64,000 bases of DNA. It comes from Ostreibacterium oceani (GTDB lineage Bacteria; Pseudomonadota; Gammaproteobacteria; Cardiobacteriales; Ostreibacteriaceae). A program made the position numbers and the translations under genes. The DNA lies in contig NZ_WHNW01000002.1 in NCBI RefSeq assembly GCF_009362845.1, forward strand, positions 62,001 through 126,000, in the 5' to 3' direction. The notes beneath the pieces are model-generated. The model was not told the origin of the DNA. It made no database searches and saw only the letters and a list, made by a program, of their open reading frames with translations. Shown here piece after piece: positions 1 through 9,060 of this stretch. Within the stretch, counting starts at the first letter, position 1. Every line of letters begins with the position of its first letter.

Positions 1-721
1 TGACCAAGCCGTTAAAACGCTAAGCGCGGCGCTTGCCCAGCAAATGAGCGAACCTTTGCAAGCCAGATTAAGCACGCCTTGCGAGCATGAGGAACACGAT
101 TTATCCTTTGCCGCGGTTTCTGAGCGCAGCTACCGCAATGCGTGTTTGCAACTGTTATCGTATGCGGGCGATACCGACAGCATTGCACGCGCGAAAAACG
201 CCTACGACCAAGCCCAAGGCATGACTAATCGCCTCGCCGCCTTAGAAGCACTTAACCAAACCCAAAGCCCCGAACGCGAAGCTGCCCTTAGCGATTTTTA
301 TCAACGCTTTGAATCCGACCCACAAGCGCTAGATAAATGGTTTGCGGTACACGCCAGCGCCGATTTCCCTAATACCATCGACACCGTGAAATCACTCGCC
401 ACACATCCTAAGTTTCAACTAACCAATCCCAATAAAGTCCGCGCACTTTATGGCACATTTTGTATGCGCAATTTAGCACAGTTTCACCACCCATCAGGGC
501 AAGGCTACCGCCTATTGAGTGATTTAATCGCCACGCTCGATACGATTAACCCTAGCCTTGCAGCGCGCATGGCATCACCACTCACACAATGGCAGCGCTT
601 TGACGACGCACGTCAAGACTTAATGAAAACGGCGTTAACGACCTTGGTTAACCTGCAACCCATTTCTGATGACTTGTATGAAATTATCAGCAAATCACTG
701 GCAGTGGAGCAATCCGCCTAG
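1..721 (+). CDS. pepN: Aminopeptidase N (PepN), C-terminal part
   Basis: The reading frame is already open at the window edge; codons begin at position 2, so only the last roughly 240 residues are present. The visible part is the all-helical C-terminal domain of M1-family aminopeptidase N, a cytosolic zinc enzyme that removes N-terminal residues from peptides. It matches the end of E. coli PepN as I know it: a segment beginning NPNKVRALYGTF, then FHHPSGQGYRLL, then RMASPLTQWQRFDDARQ, and a closing DLYEIISKSLA. The catalytic HEXXH motif lies upstream and is not visible. The ATG at 44 is internal and not a start. Nothing suggests damage. The identification is confident for the fragment; the whole protein cannot be judged. 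Confidence 0.9.
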   Translation, partial: DQAVKTLSAALAQQMSEPLQARLSTPCEHEEHDLSFAAVSERSYRNACLQLLSYAGDTDSIARAKNAYDQAQGMTNRLAALEALNQTQSPEREAALSDFYQRFESDPQALDKWFAVHASADFPNTIDTVKSLATHPKFQLTNPNKVRALYGTFCMRNLAQFHHPSGQGYRLLSDLIATLDTINPSLAARMASPLTQWQRFDDARQDLMKTALTTLVNLQPISDDLYEIISKSLAVEQSA

Positions 722-848
722 CCCAATCCGCCTAACCCAATCCTAGCAACCTGAGCAATCCTATTGGCCACTATTAACCCACTTTCCCATCAAGCCAATT
801 TCCCATTAACCCTCTTTCATTACAATTCATTAATATTGACAGTTAATA

Positions 849-878
849 TTGAAAAAACTGGCAAAAAGCGGTTATAAT
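849..878 (+). promoter_or_regulatory. Sigma-70-like promoter upstream of the secreted protein gene
   Basis: TTGAAA at 849-854 and TATAAT at 873-878 are separated by 18 bp, which would start transcription near 885, about 155 bp before the ATG at 1040. This is the only clear signal in the 318-bp gap between pepN and the next gene; the rest holds short adjacent duplications such as repeated CACTAGACAAA. A TTGACA at 836-841 is too far (31 bp) from the same -10. This rests on sequence resemblance only. Confidence 0.5.
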
Positions 879-1039
879 ACCCAGCAATTTTTAACTCTAT
901 TTAACTTAGGTCGCGCTACCATTCGGTTACGCTATTAGGTTGTATTAAGTTACGCCACCATCGGCAAACACCAGGAAAGCACTAGACAAACACTAGACAA
1001 AACCTATTGACAAACCACACTAAGCAACAGGGAAACGCA

Positions 1040-1942
1040 ATGAAAAACAACACAATCAAGCAATTACTCTCTCTTCAATGGGCAAAGCCTGCTACCCTAC
1101 TGGGGGCTTGCCTAGGCAGCCTGCTGTCAATCGCACAAGCTGATAATATTCTCGTTGTTGGTAACTCAACTGGACAAGCTACAACTGCTACCACAGGTAT
1201 CGAGGCTGCTCTGCTAGCTGATGGGCATACCGTCACTCGAATCAATTATCCTGCCCCATCTGCTGGTGCAGTCGCAACAGCACTGGGTGCCAACAACTAC
1301 GATCAAATCTATGTTTTCGAATATTGTTCTAATTGCACACACCTAGATGCCACCGATATTGCTGCGATTGCGACCTTTTGGCAAACCAAGCAGGCACTCG
1401 TTGTCGACACCAGAGCCTATACCTTTTATTCACTTGGTCCAGCGGCGACCGACCCACTCATGAACGCCTCAGAAACCGCCTTAGTGCAAAATATCGCCAG
1501 CGCCATGTCAACTGCGGGTGGTGGTGTCTATCTGGGTACCGACCACGCGACACAGTGGACGGGCATGACCAATGCAGTCCTTGGCGCGATGGGTGTCGAC
1601 CCTGTAACAGGGGCGACTAGTAATCCTGTCAACTTTGCTGACCCCAGCTCGGTATTGTTGCAAAACGTCACACCAGATGATTTGTCACTGGGAAGTATTG
1701 GAGAAGCCCCACTCGGTCCACAGCCCAATGGCATCGAGATGTTTATTCATTTCGGTCACGATGATGGTGCAGGCAACATTACCCCTTACATATCCGCTAG
1801 CTTCCCACTCAGTGGTCCTGTCGCCGCGATAAGCCACGTGCCTGTAAGCAGCCCGTGGACACTGGCATTAGCATTGGCGCTACTCGGCTGGCTGGGTCTC
1901 TCTGCCTCGCAAAGATTAAATACGAGAAAACTAAACGGGTAA
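1040..1942 (+). CDS. Secreted protein with PEP/IPTL-CTERM-like C-terminal sorting tail
   Basis: A 300-residue protein of unknown function. The ATG at 1040 is preferred over a TTG at 1007 because AGGGA lies 7 bp before it and because it gives a normal signal peptide (basic start, hydrophobic stretch, cleavage near AQA-DN). The mature part opens with a Rossmann-like strand, DNILVVGNSTGQ, and looks like a single alpha/beta domain of about 240 residues; no catalytic motif is recognisable. The end has three parts: a VPVSSPW motif, about 20 hydrophobic residues (LALALALLGWLGL), and a basic finish with R and K. That layout is what PEP-CTERM and IPTL-CTERM sorting signals have; they are recognised by exosortase-type or related membrane enzymes. 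The tail assignment is an inference because the motif is not a textbook match. It stands alone, with its own promoter. Confidence 0.6.
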   Translation: MKNNTIKQLLSLQWAKPATLLGACLGSLLSIAQADNILVVGNSTGQATTATTGIEAALLADGHTVTRINYPAPSAGAVATALGANNYDQIYVFEYCSNCTHLDATDIAAIATFWQTKQALVVDTRAYTFYSLGPAATDPLMNASETALVQNIASAMSTAGGGVYLGTDHATQWTGMTNAVLGAMGVDPVTGATSNPVNFADPSSVLLQNVTPDDLSLGSIGEAPLGPQPNGIEMFIHFGHDDGAGNITPYISASFPLSGPVAAISHVPVSSPWTLALALALLGWLGLSASQRLNTRKLNG

Positions 1943-2555
1943 CAGGTAGCGGCTAACAATTACACGAATGGGCGATTGCGCGAACGGGTGAACGGGCGAA
2001 TGGGCAGCAAGGCATAAAACATAAGGCAACATAAGGCCAAATCGCCCAGTCACGCCGTTAATCGTTAGCCATTAGCCATTAGCCATTAGATATACCCTAA
2101 CACACCCACCCCTACAAACAAATACCCCCCGTCCCAAACCGTCGACACACAATCTTTGTGTCAACAAAATAGCTCGACAATAAATTTAAATTGATAGCTA
2201 CTATTTAGTTTGCTTAATTTGTGATATATTGATGCCTATCTTGGCAGAGACTAGGTAAAGATTCGTCAAGGGGTAAGGATTAGGCAAGGACTAGGCAGGC
2301 AAAAACTAAGCAAGGGGCATCATAGAACAGCGTGCTATAAAAGCGCGCACCATAACGCAGTATAAAACCGCCACTCCCTTATTTTTCCTCATCTCGTCCT
2401 ATTTCATCTTATTTCACCCTACCCTCCCTATCTCGCCCTATCTCGCCAAAGAAACAATGACTAAACAGTGACTAAACGGTTACTACAATAAAACAACATT
2501 AAACAAAACCATTAACAAAACCATTTAACAACAGCCAACATTTAAGGAGTTTCTG
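1943..2555. other. Long intergenic region with short duplications
   Basis: No gene is supportable here. The stretch contains ATTAGCC three times in tandem (2064-2084), an imperfect GACAC/GTGTC inverted repeat near 2143-2162, AT-rich promoter-like sequence around 2190-2230 without a well-spaced -35/-10 pair, repeats of CTAGGCAAGG type near 2245-2320, and a pyrimidine-rich run near 2375-2450. AAGGAG with a short spacer (about 2544) serves the next gene. It presumably carries the promoter of the TRAP transporter operon. Confidence 0.5.
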
Positions 2556-3572
2556 ATGAAATTAAAGACCCTACTCATCGCATCTGTCTCATCGCTAATG
2601 TCATCACTGGTGCTTAGCACAGGCGCAATCGCCCAAGAAAACAAAAACTACCTACTCGCAACCGCATCAACGGGTGGCACTTACTACCCTGTCGGCGTGG
2701 CGCTATCCACACTAACCAAAGTCAAACTCGAGCCCAAACATAAACTAGGCATGTCAGCAATCAGCTCGGCAGGCTCTGGCGAGAATATCAAACTGTTGCG
2801 TGACAACCAAGTCCAATTTGCCATATTACAAGGTCTATACGGCTACTACGCAGCCACAGGCACAGGCCCACTAGAGAGCGCAGGCAAGCAAGAAAACTTA
2901 CGTGCGGTATCCATGCTATGGCAAAACGTCGAGCACTTTGCCGTCAGCAAAGCGGACGCCCAAACAGGAACGGTTGAGGACTTTGTCGCCTTAAAAGGCA
3001 AAAAAATGGGCATGGGATCGCAAAATTCTGGCACCTTTGGTTCAAACAAGACACTATTAGCAGGACTTGGCATCGATATCGATAACGATTACGACCTGTT
3101 TTATGGCGGCTATGGCCCCACGGCAGAAGCCTTACAAAACGGTCAAATTGCAGGTCTAGGTATCCCTGCTGGCGCCCCTGCTGGTGCTATCACCCAGCTC
3201 ATGGCATCCGCGTCTGACAAGGTTGCCATACTTGACGTGACCGATGAACAAATCGAAAAAATGGATGGTGGCAAACAGCTTTGGACACGTTACACCATCG
3301 CTGAAGGCACTTACCCTAACCAAGAAAAGCCCATCCAAACGATTGCCCAACCTAACATCCTCGCAGTCAATGCAGATATCCCAGAGGAAGATGTGTACTT
3401 AATTACTAAGGCCATGTATGAAAACCTAGCCTTTTTAAACAGTATACACCCAGCAACCAAAGCCATGAATATCGAAAGTGCGTTAGCAGGGCTGCCCCTT
3501 CCGCTACACCCTGGCGCAGTAAAATACTACCAAGAGGTTGGCGTGAGCATCCCAGCACACTTGATGCCCTAA
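2556..3572 (+). CDS. TAXI-family TRAP transporter solute-binding protein
   Basis: A periplasmic ligand-binding protein of 338 residues, the usual size for the TAXI (TRAP-associated extracytoplasmic immunogenic) family. A signal peptide of about 26 residues ends at AIAQ-EN. The mature chain begins with the family's typical LLATASTGGTYYPVG segment. It continues with the SAISSAGSGENIKLL and QFAILQG segments and later KKMGMGSQNSGTFG, all characteristic of TAXI proteins. AAGGAG lies just upstream of the ATG. It captures a small organic solute, in known cases often C4-C5 acids or glutamate, and passes it to the fused permease encoded 172 bp downstream. The ligand cannot be read from sequence. The 2-hydroxyglutarate oxidase in the same cluster hints at a C5 hydroxy- or keto-acid. 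Family assignment is confident. Confidence 0.93.
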   Translation: MKLKTLLIASVSSLMSSLVLSTGAIAQENKNYLLATASTGGTYYPVGVALSTLTKVKLEPKHKLGMSAISSAGSGENIKLLRDNQVQFAILQGLYGYYAATGTGPLESAGKQENLRAVSMLWQNVEHFAVSKADAQTGTVEDFVALKGKKMGMGSQNSGTFGSNKTLLAGLGIDIDNDYDLFYGGYGPTAEALQNGQIAGLGIPAGAPAGAITQLMASASDKVAILDVTDEQIEKMDGGKQLWTRYTIAEGTYPNQEKPIQTIAQPNILAVNADIPEEDVYLITKAMYENLAFLNSIHPATKAMNIESALAGLPLPLHPGAVKYYQEVGVSIPAHLMP

Positions 3573-3588
3573 TCCACTAACCCCCCAT

Positions 3589-3613
3589 AGAGAGGCGCCG
3601 TTGGCGCCTCTCT
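3589..3613 (+). terminator. Strong hairpin between binding protein and permease genes
   Basis: AGAGAGGCGCC and GGCGCCTCTCT form a perfect 11-bp stem around a GTT loop, 17 bp after the stop codon of the binding protein gene. There is no long T-run after it (TTGCT), so full termination is doubtful. A stem of this kind after a binding-protein gene commonly protects the upstream mRNA or attenuates the downstream permease. That role is inferred. Confidence 0.6.
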
Positions 3614-3745
3614 TGCTATGCATCTTATGCTTCTGCTATGCGTCTACTATACTTCTACTATGCGCTTGCTACGAATTAAAAATAACACCCGACGACCGAG
3701 TACCACGCCAACTTCCTTTGACCAAAAATTTCGGAATATACCCTA

Positions 3746-5953
3746 ATGTCAAACCAACCTGCAAACCAACAACCCACAAACACACAGCCCAAAAGCACAC
3801 AACCCTTATTTACATTTAATCAACTATTTGTAACCAACCAAGCAGGACGCCGCTCACTAACGGGCATCAGCGCGTGGGCAGCCATTGTTTTGTGTATTGT
3901 CATTGCGATTTTTCACCTCTATGTCGCATTCATTCCTGCGGTTGCCGAACTCACGCGCAATGCGCTACACTTTGCGGGTTTTGTCGTCCTATGCGCCATG
4001 ACGTACCCTTTAACCAAACACAGCAGCCAAAGCAAATCACTCTTTGCCGTTGACTTAATCATTGGTTTTACCGTCGCGGTGGCGGCCATCTATCTTGCCT
4101 TTGCCGAAACGGCCATTTATGCACGTGACCTAAACCTATCCACCCTCGATTGGATTGCAGGCATTACCGTCATTATCGGCGCGATTGAAATGACACGGCG
4201 AGCGACTGGTTTGATTATCCCGATACTGATTATCCTCGCACTGTCTTATGTTTCATGGCTAGGACCTAATATCAGTGGCGTATTTAACTTTCCTGGTTTA
4301 AACGCAGAAAACGTGTTATTCCGCTCAATTTACGGCGATGATGCACTATTTGGTACCATCGCCAAAATCTCATCGACCTATGTGTTTTTGTTTATTTTAT
4401 TTGGTGCGTTTTTGCTTCGCTCAGGCGCCGGGGACTTTGTCGTCGATATTTCACGTGCCGTGGCAGGTCGATTTGTTGGCGGTCCGGGTTTGGTCGCTGT
4501 GATTGCATCAGGGTTGACTGGCACAATTTCTGGCTCGGCCATTGCCAATACCGCATCAACAGGGGTCATCACCATTCCGATGATGAAACGCGCTGGTTTT
4601 CCAAAAACGTTCGCTGCTGCGGTCGAAGCAGCTTCATCAACTGGCGGACAGCTCATGCCGCCCATCATGGGCGCGGGCGCCTTTGTCATGGCAAGCTATA
4701 CGCAATTACCCTATGAGAAAATCGTTGCCGTGGCGGCACTGCCTGCGTTGTTATATTTTTTATCGGTGGCATTTTTTGTCAGAATCGAAGCAAAAAAACA
4801 AGGCATGACCACTAGCGAACAAACCGAATACTCAGCTTGGCAAGCCATTAAACACCAAGGCGCGAGTTTTATTATTCCTATTGCCTTACTGATTACACTG
4901 CTTGTTACAGGCTATACCGCAACTTATGCGGCGGTTTTTAGTATTATTGCCGTGATTGTATCAAGCTGGCTAACCAAAACACCGATGGGGCCCAAAGCCA
5001 TTTTAGAGGCGCTGGCGCTAGGCAGCAAAAACATGATTATGACAGGGGTACTGCTCTGCGCCGTCGGTCTCGTCGTTAACGTTATTGCGACCGCCGGTAT
5101 TGGTAACACGTTTTCACTGATGATTAGCGGATGGGCTGACGGTAATATCTTAATTGCCATTGTCCTGATTGGGCTGGCTTCGTTAGTGCTCGGCATGGGG
5201 CTACCTGTCACCGCTGCTTACATCGTCCTTGCCACCCTTTCTGCGCCTGCACTGGCCAACATGATTAGCGATGCCTATTTACTCAACATGGTGGTCCAAG
5301 GCGACGTCCCCGAATCGGCGCGCGCGCTATTTATGCTCGCTAACCCAGATGCCATCACTGCATTGGCTAGCCCGATGAACAAAGCCGAAGCCAGTGCATT
5401 TTTGGCCGCTATTCCTGTCGATTTAGTCGGCGCAATTCGAGAACAAGTCATCCCAGCCGACGTTATCACCACCGCTATTTTATCTGCACATATGATTATC
5501 TTTTGGTTAAGCCAAGACTCTAACGTAACACCACCCGTTTGTTTGGCGTCATTTACCGCGGCTGCCATCGCAAAATCTCCACCCATGATGACGGGTTTTT
5601 ATAGCTGGAAAGTCGCCAAAGGACTCTATATTGTCCCCATTTTATTCGCCTACACGCCAATTTTATCGGGTGATTGGGGCGCGGCCTTTACCACGTTTTG
5701 CTTTGCTATTTTTGGCATTTATGCCATCGCCGCCGCACTCGAAGGGCACATGGAAAACAAACTCGCATTATGGTTACGCCCTTTGGTACTGATAGCGGGC
5801 GCGCTTTGTTTATGGCCCAATCTCACCTATAATTTTATCGGCGTTGGATTAGTCGTGGGCATTTTCTTATTGAACCTAAAACAAACACAGAAAACGCAAC
5901 AAATGCCATCCTCAGCCGAGACCGACCAGATAACCCTTGAAAAACGCCTTTAA
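3746..5953 (+). CDS. TRAP transporter permease, fused small and large subunits (DctQM type)
   Basis: A 735-residue inner-membrane protein, the size of the 4TM/12TM fusion permeases that pair with TAXI binding proteins. The N-terminal quarter has about four to five membrane segments (DctQ-like). The remainder is the DctM-like transport domain with many segments and the family's glycine-rich stretches, for example around residues 255-275 (GLTGTISGSAIANTAST) and 287-305 (AAVEAASSTGGQLMPP). It would use the sodium or proton gradient to import the solute delivered by the preceding binding protein. The first 28 residues are Gln/Thr/Pro-rich and probably disordered. It starts at ATG 3746 with only a weak upstream GGA. 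The oxidase gene follows 32 bp after the stop, so the two are very likely cotranscribed. Confidence 0.92.
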   Translation: MSNQPANQQPTNTQPKSTQPLFTFNQLFVTNQAGRRSLTGISAWAAIVLCIVIAIFHLYVAFIPAVAELTRNALHFAGFVVLCAMTYPLTKHSSQSKSLFAVDLIIGFTVAVAAIYLAFAETAIYARDLNLSTLDWIAGITVIIGAIEMTRRATGLIIPILIILALSYVSWLGPNISGVFNFPGLNAENVLFRSIYGDDALFGTIAKISSTYVFLFILFGAFLLRSGAGDFVVDISRAVAGRFVGGPGLVAVIASGLTGTISGSAIANTASTGVITIPMMKRAGFPKTFAAAVEAASSTGGQLMPPIMGAGAFVMASYTQLPYEKIVAVAALPALLYFLSVAFFVRIEAKKQGMTTSEQTEYSAWQAIKHQGASFIIPIALLITLLVTGYTATYAAVFSIIAVIVSSWLTKTPMGPKAILEALALGSKNMIMTGVLLCAVGLVVNVIATAGIGNTFSLMISGWADGNILIAIVLIGLASLVLGMGLPVTAAYIVLATLSAPALANMISDAYLLNMVVQGDVPESARALFMLANPDAITALASPMNKAEASAFLAAIPVDLVGAIREQVIPADVITTAILSAHMIIFWLSQDSNVTPPVCLASFTAAAIAKSPPMMTGFYSWKVAKGLYIVPILFAYTPILSGDWGAAFTTFCFAIFGIYAIAAALEGHMENKLALWLRPLVLIAGALCLWPNLTYNFIGVGLVVGIFLLNLKQTQKTQQMPSSAETDQITLEKRL

Positions 5954-5985
5954 AAACAACTTTAAAAACACCTTGAGACGAATTG

Positions 5986-7182
5986 ATGATACAGACCTGT
6001 GACTTTTTGGTGATTGGCGCAGGGATTGTTGGCTTATCAACTGCTTATCATTTGCAAAAAGCCACCAACGCCAAAGTCATCGTCATCGAAAAAGAAAACG
6101 CACCCGCACAACACCAATCCAGCCACAACAGCGGCGTGGTTCATGCAGGTGTTTACTACGCGCCTGGTAGCTTAAAAGCGAAATTTTGCAAAATTGGCGT
6201 AGAAAAAACACAGGCATTTTGCATGCAACACCAACTGCCTTATGAAAAAACGGGCAAGTTAATTGTCGCAACCGATGAACAGGAATTACCCCATTTACAA
6301 GCGCTTTATCGCCGCGCACAAGAAAACGGCATCCCCATTCATGCCTTAGATGCCAAACAAACCCGCGAATTAGCACCAAATATCTCAGCCATCAGTGCGT
6401 TATTATCCCCCAGCACGGCAATTACCGATTACCAAAAAATCTGCGAACAACTCGCACAATGTATTCGTGATAATGGCGGTGCTATTCATTATTCAAATCC
6501 TTTTACCCAAGCAACAGAATACGCCAGCTATGTTGACGTTCGCACACCGTCTATGCAATTCCAAGCTGCTAAAGCCATCGCCTGCACAGGGCTTTACGCA
6601 GACCGCGTGGCCAAAGCCTTTGGCGCACCCGTTGATTTCCAAATCATGCCGTTTCGTGGTGAATTTTATGAAGTCCTCAATCAACCCAGCGACTTCGTCC
6701 GCCATCTCATTTATCCTGTCCCTGACCCTGAACGCCCTTTTCTTGGTGTGCACATTACCAAAAAAATCAATGGCAAATTCACCGTAGGCCCTAATGCCGT
6801 CCTTGCCTCAAGCCGTGAAGGTTACCGCATTACCGATATTAATCCCAGCGATATGTGGCAATCGCTACGCTATGCTGGATTTTGGCATATGCTACGGAAA
6901 AATGCAAAGCCTGCCATAACAGAGCTGTATAGCGCACTGTCAAAAACAGCCTACCTCAAACGAGTTCAACGGTATAGCCCCAGCATTCGGCGCCAAGATT
7001 TACGCCCCTACCCCGCGGGAGTCAGGGCACAAGCCATCGACAAATCGGGGAATCTCATCGATGATTTTAAATTTATAGAAACCGCACGGACTTTACACGT
7101 ATGTAACGCCCCATCGCCCGCGGCAACGGCTTTTTATCCCATCGGGGAATACATCACCCAAAAAATCACCCAAACGGGTTGA
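5986..7182 (+). CDS. lhgO: L-2-hydroxyglutarate oxidase/dehydrogenase (LhgO-like)
   Basis: An FAD-dependent oxidoreductase of 398 residues. LhgO oxidises L-2-hydroxyglutarate to 2-oxoglutarate and feeds electrons to the quinone pool. The N terminus has the FAD-binding GAGIVGLSTAYHL motif. It is followed by the LhgO-typical HNSGVVHAGVYYAPGSLKAKFC segment (about residues 45-66), then a G-K-L-I-V-A strand and a C-terminal FAD-binding end (NAPSPAATAFYPIGEYI). The ATG at 5986 follows GAGACG; a TTG at 5983 is in frame but less likely. It lies 32 bp after the TRAP permease, which suggests the imported solute is L-2-hydroxyglutarate or something converted to it. Family fit is strong. Known LhgO proteins elsewhere sit in csiD-lhgO-gab operons, which is not the case here. 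Confidence 0.87.
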   Translation: MIQTCDFLVIGAGIVGLSTAYHLQKATNAKVIVIEKENAPAQHQSSHNSGVVHAGVYYAPGSLKAKFCKIGVEKTQAFCMQHQLPYEKTGKLIVATDEQELPHLQALYRRAQENGIPIHALDAKQTRELAPNISAISALLSPSTAITDYQKICEQLAQCIRDNGGAIHYSNPFTQATEYASYVDVRTPSMQFQAAKAIACTGLYADRVAKAFGAPVDFQIMPFRGEFYEVLNQPSDFVRHLIYPVPDPERPFLGVHITKKINGKFTVGPNAVLASSREGYRITDINPSDMWQSLRYAGFWHMLRKNAKPAITELYSALSKTAYLKRVQRYSPSIRRQDLRPYPAGVRAQAIDKSGNLIDDFKFIETARTLHVCNAPSPAATAFYPIGEYITQKITQTG

Positions 7183-7247
7183 CGCCACTAAATACCTACT
7201 AAAAAGCCACCAAACATACACCAAACCCCCACTAAACAACATAAAAA

Positions 7248-7287
7248 GCAAACACAAAAGCCCCGCTTGCGGGGCTTTTGTGTTTGC
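7248..7287. terminator. Bidirectional terminator between lhgO and ilvC
   Basis: A perfect 19-bp inverted repeat (stem GCAAACACAAAAGCCCCGC, two-base TT centre) has A-rich sequence on one side and CTTTTGTGTTTGC on the other. It sits between the convergent lhgO and ilvC genes and can serve both directions. Confidence 0.88.
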
Positions 7288-7311
7288 CAAAAATAGTGCG
7301 GAAGCTTTTCG

Positions 7312-7356
7312 CCTAAGACGTTTTTTCCTAAGATGTTTTTTGTCTAAGGCGTTTTG
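7312..7356. repeat. Three 15-bp direct repeats downstream of ilvC
   Basis: CCTAAGACGTTTTTT (7312), CCTAAGATGTTTTTT (7327) and GTCTAAGGCGTTTTG (7342) are imperfect tandem copies ending 18 bp before the ilvC stop codon position. A fourth degenerate copy may run into the ilvC 3' end. No function is evident. Confidence 0.6.
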
Positions 7357-7374
7357 CCTTGGCTTGTTTCTGCC

Positions 7375-8421
<1,047 letters not shown>

Positions 8422-8568
8422 TTATTATTATCATTTAATTTCAATTTTACTGCCGTTTCACTGCCATTGGCTTAGCGTTTATATTTACAGCCTAAACTTT
8501 TATATAGCTTTTCGTATAGCCGTGCGTATAATTACAAACCCTACAGCCCAACCGACAACCCGAGGCGG

Positions 8569-9060
8569 CTAAACATGCAGCGTATTATTTCCACGCGCCA
8601 GCCCACAGACACCCGTGCGCGCGACTTCGAGGATTTTTTCATGCTCTAGCACATTTAACAGGGCATCTAATTTTTTACTCTTGCCTGTTGCCTCTATTGT
8701 CATTGTGCGAGATGAGACGTCTAAAATTCGACAGCGAAACACATCGGCAATTTGGATGATTTCAGAACGATTACTGCCTGTCACCGCTAGCTTAACCAGC
8801 ATTAATTCGCGCTCAACATGATCCACATCATTCAAATCAATCAATTTAACAACATCAATCAGTTTATTCAGTTGTTTAACAATTTGTTCGATGATTTTAT
8901 CCGAACCACTGCTCACCAACGTAATACGAGACAGTGATTCATCCTCTGTCGGCGCAACGGTCAAGCTCTCAATATTAAAATCACGCGCTGAAAACAGACC
9001 AACCACCCGCGACAACGCGCCTGCTTCATTTTCGATTAAAATGGAAATAATATGACGCAT
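8569..9060 (-). CDS. ilvH: Acetolactate synthase small (regulatory) subunit
   Basis: A 163-residue regulatory subunit of acetohydroxyacid synthase III. An N-terminal ACT domain (MRHIISILIENEAGALSRVVG) binds valine for feedback inhibition; the C-terminal half begins near residue 80 (ELMLVKLAV) and stabilises and activates the large subunit. The start codon overlaps the ilvI stop by one base (TAATG), so translation is almost certainly coupled and subunits are made together. Length and sequence are normal for IlvH. Confidence 0.97.
   Translation of the reverse strand: MRHIISILIENEAGALSRVVGLFSARDFNIESLTVAPTEDESLSRITLVSSGSDKIIEQIVKQLNKLIDVVKLIDLNDVDHVERELMLVKLAVTGSNRSEIIQIADVFRCRILDVSSRTMTIEATGKSKKLDALLNVLEHEKILEVARTGVCGLARGNNTLHV

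Noticed and set aside
836-878. TTGACA at 836 paired with TATAAT at 873 as a promoter
   Set aside because: The spacing is 31 bp, far too long; TTGAAA at 849 with 18 bp fits instead.
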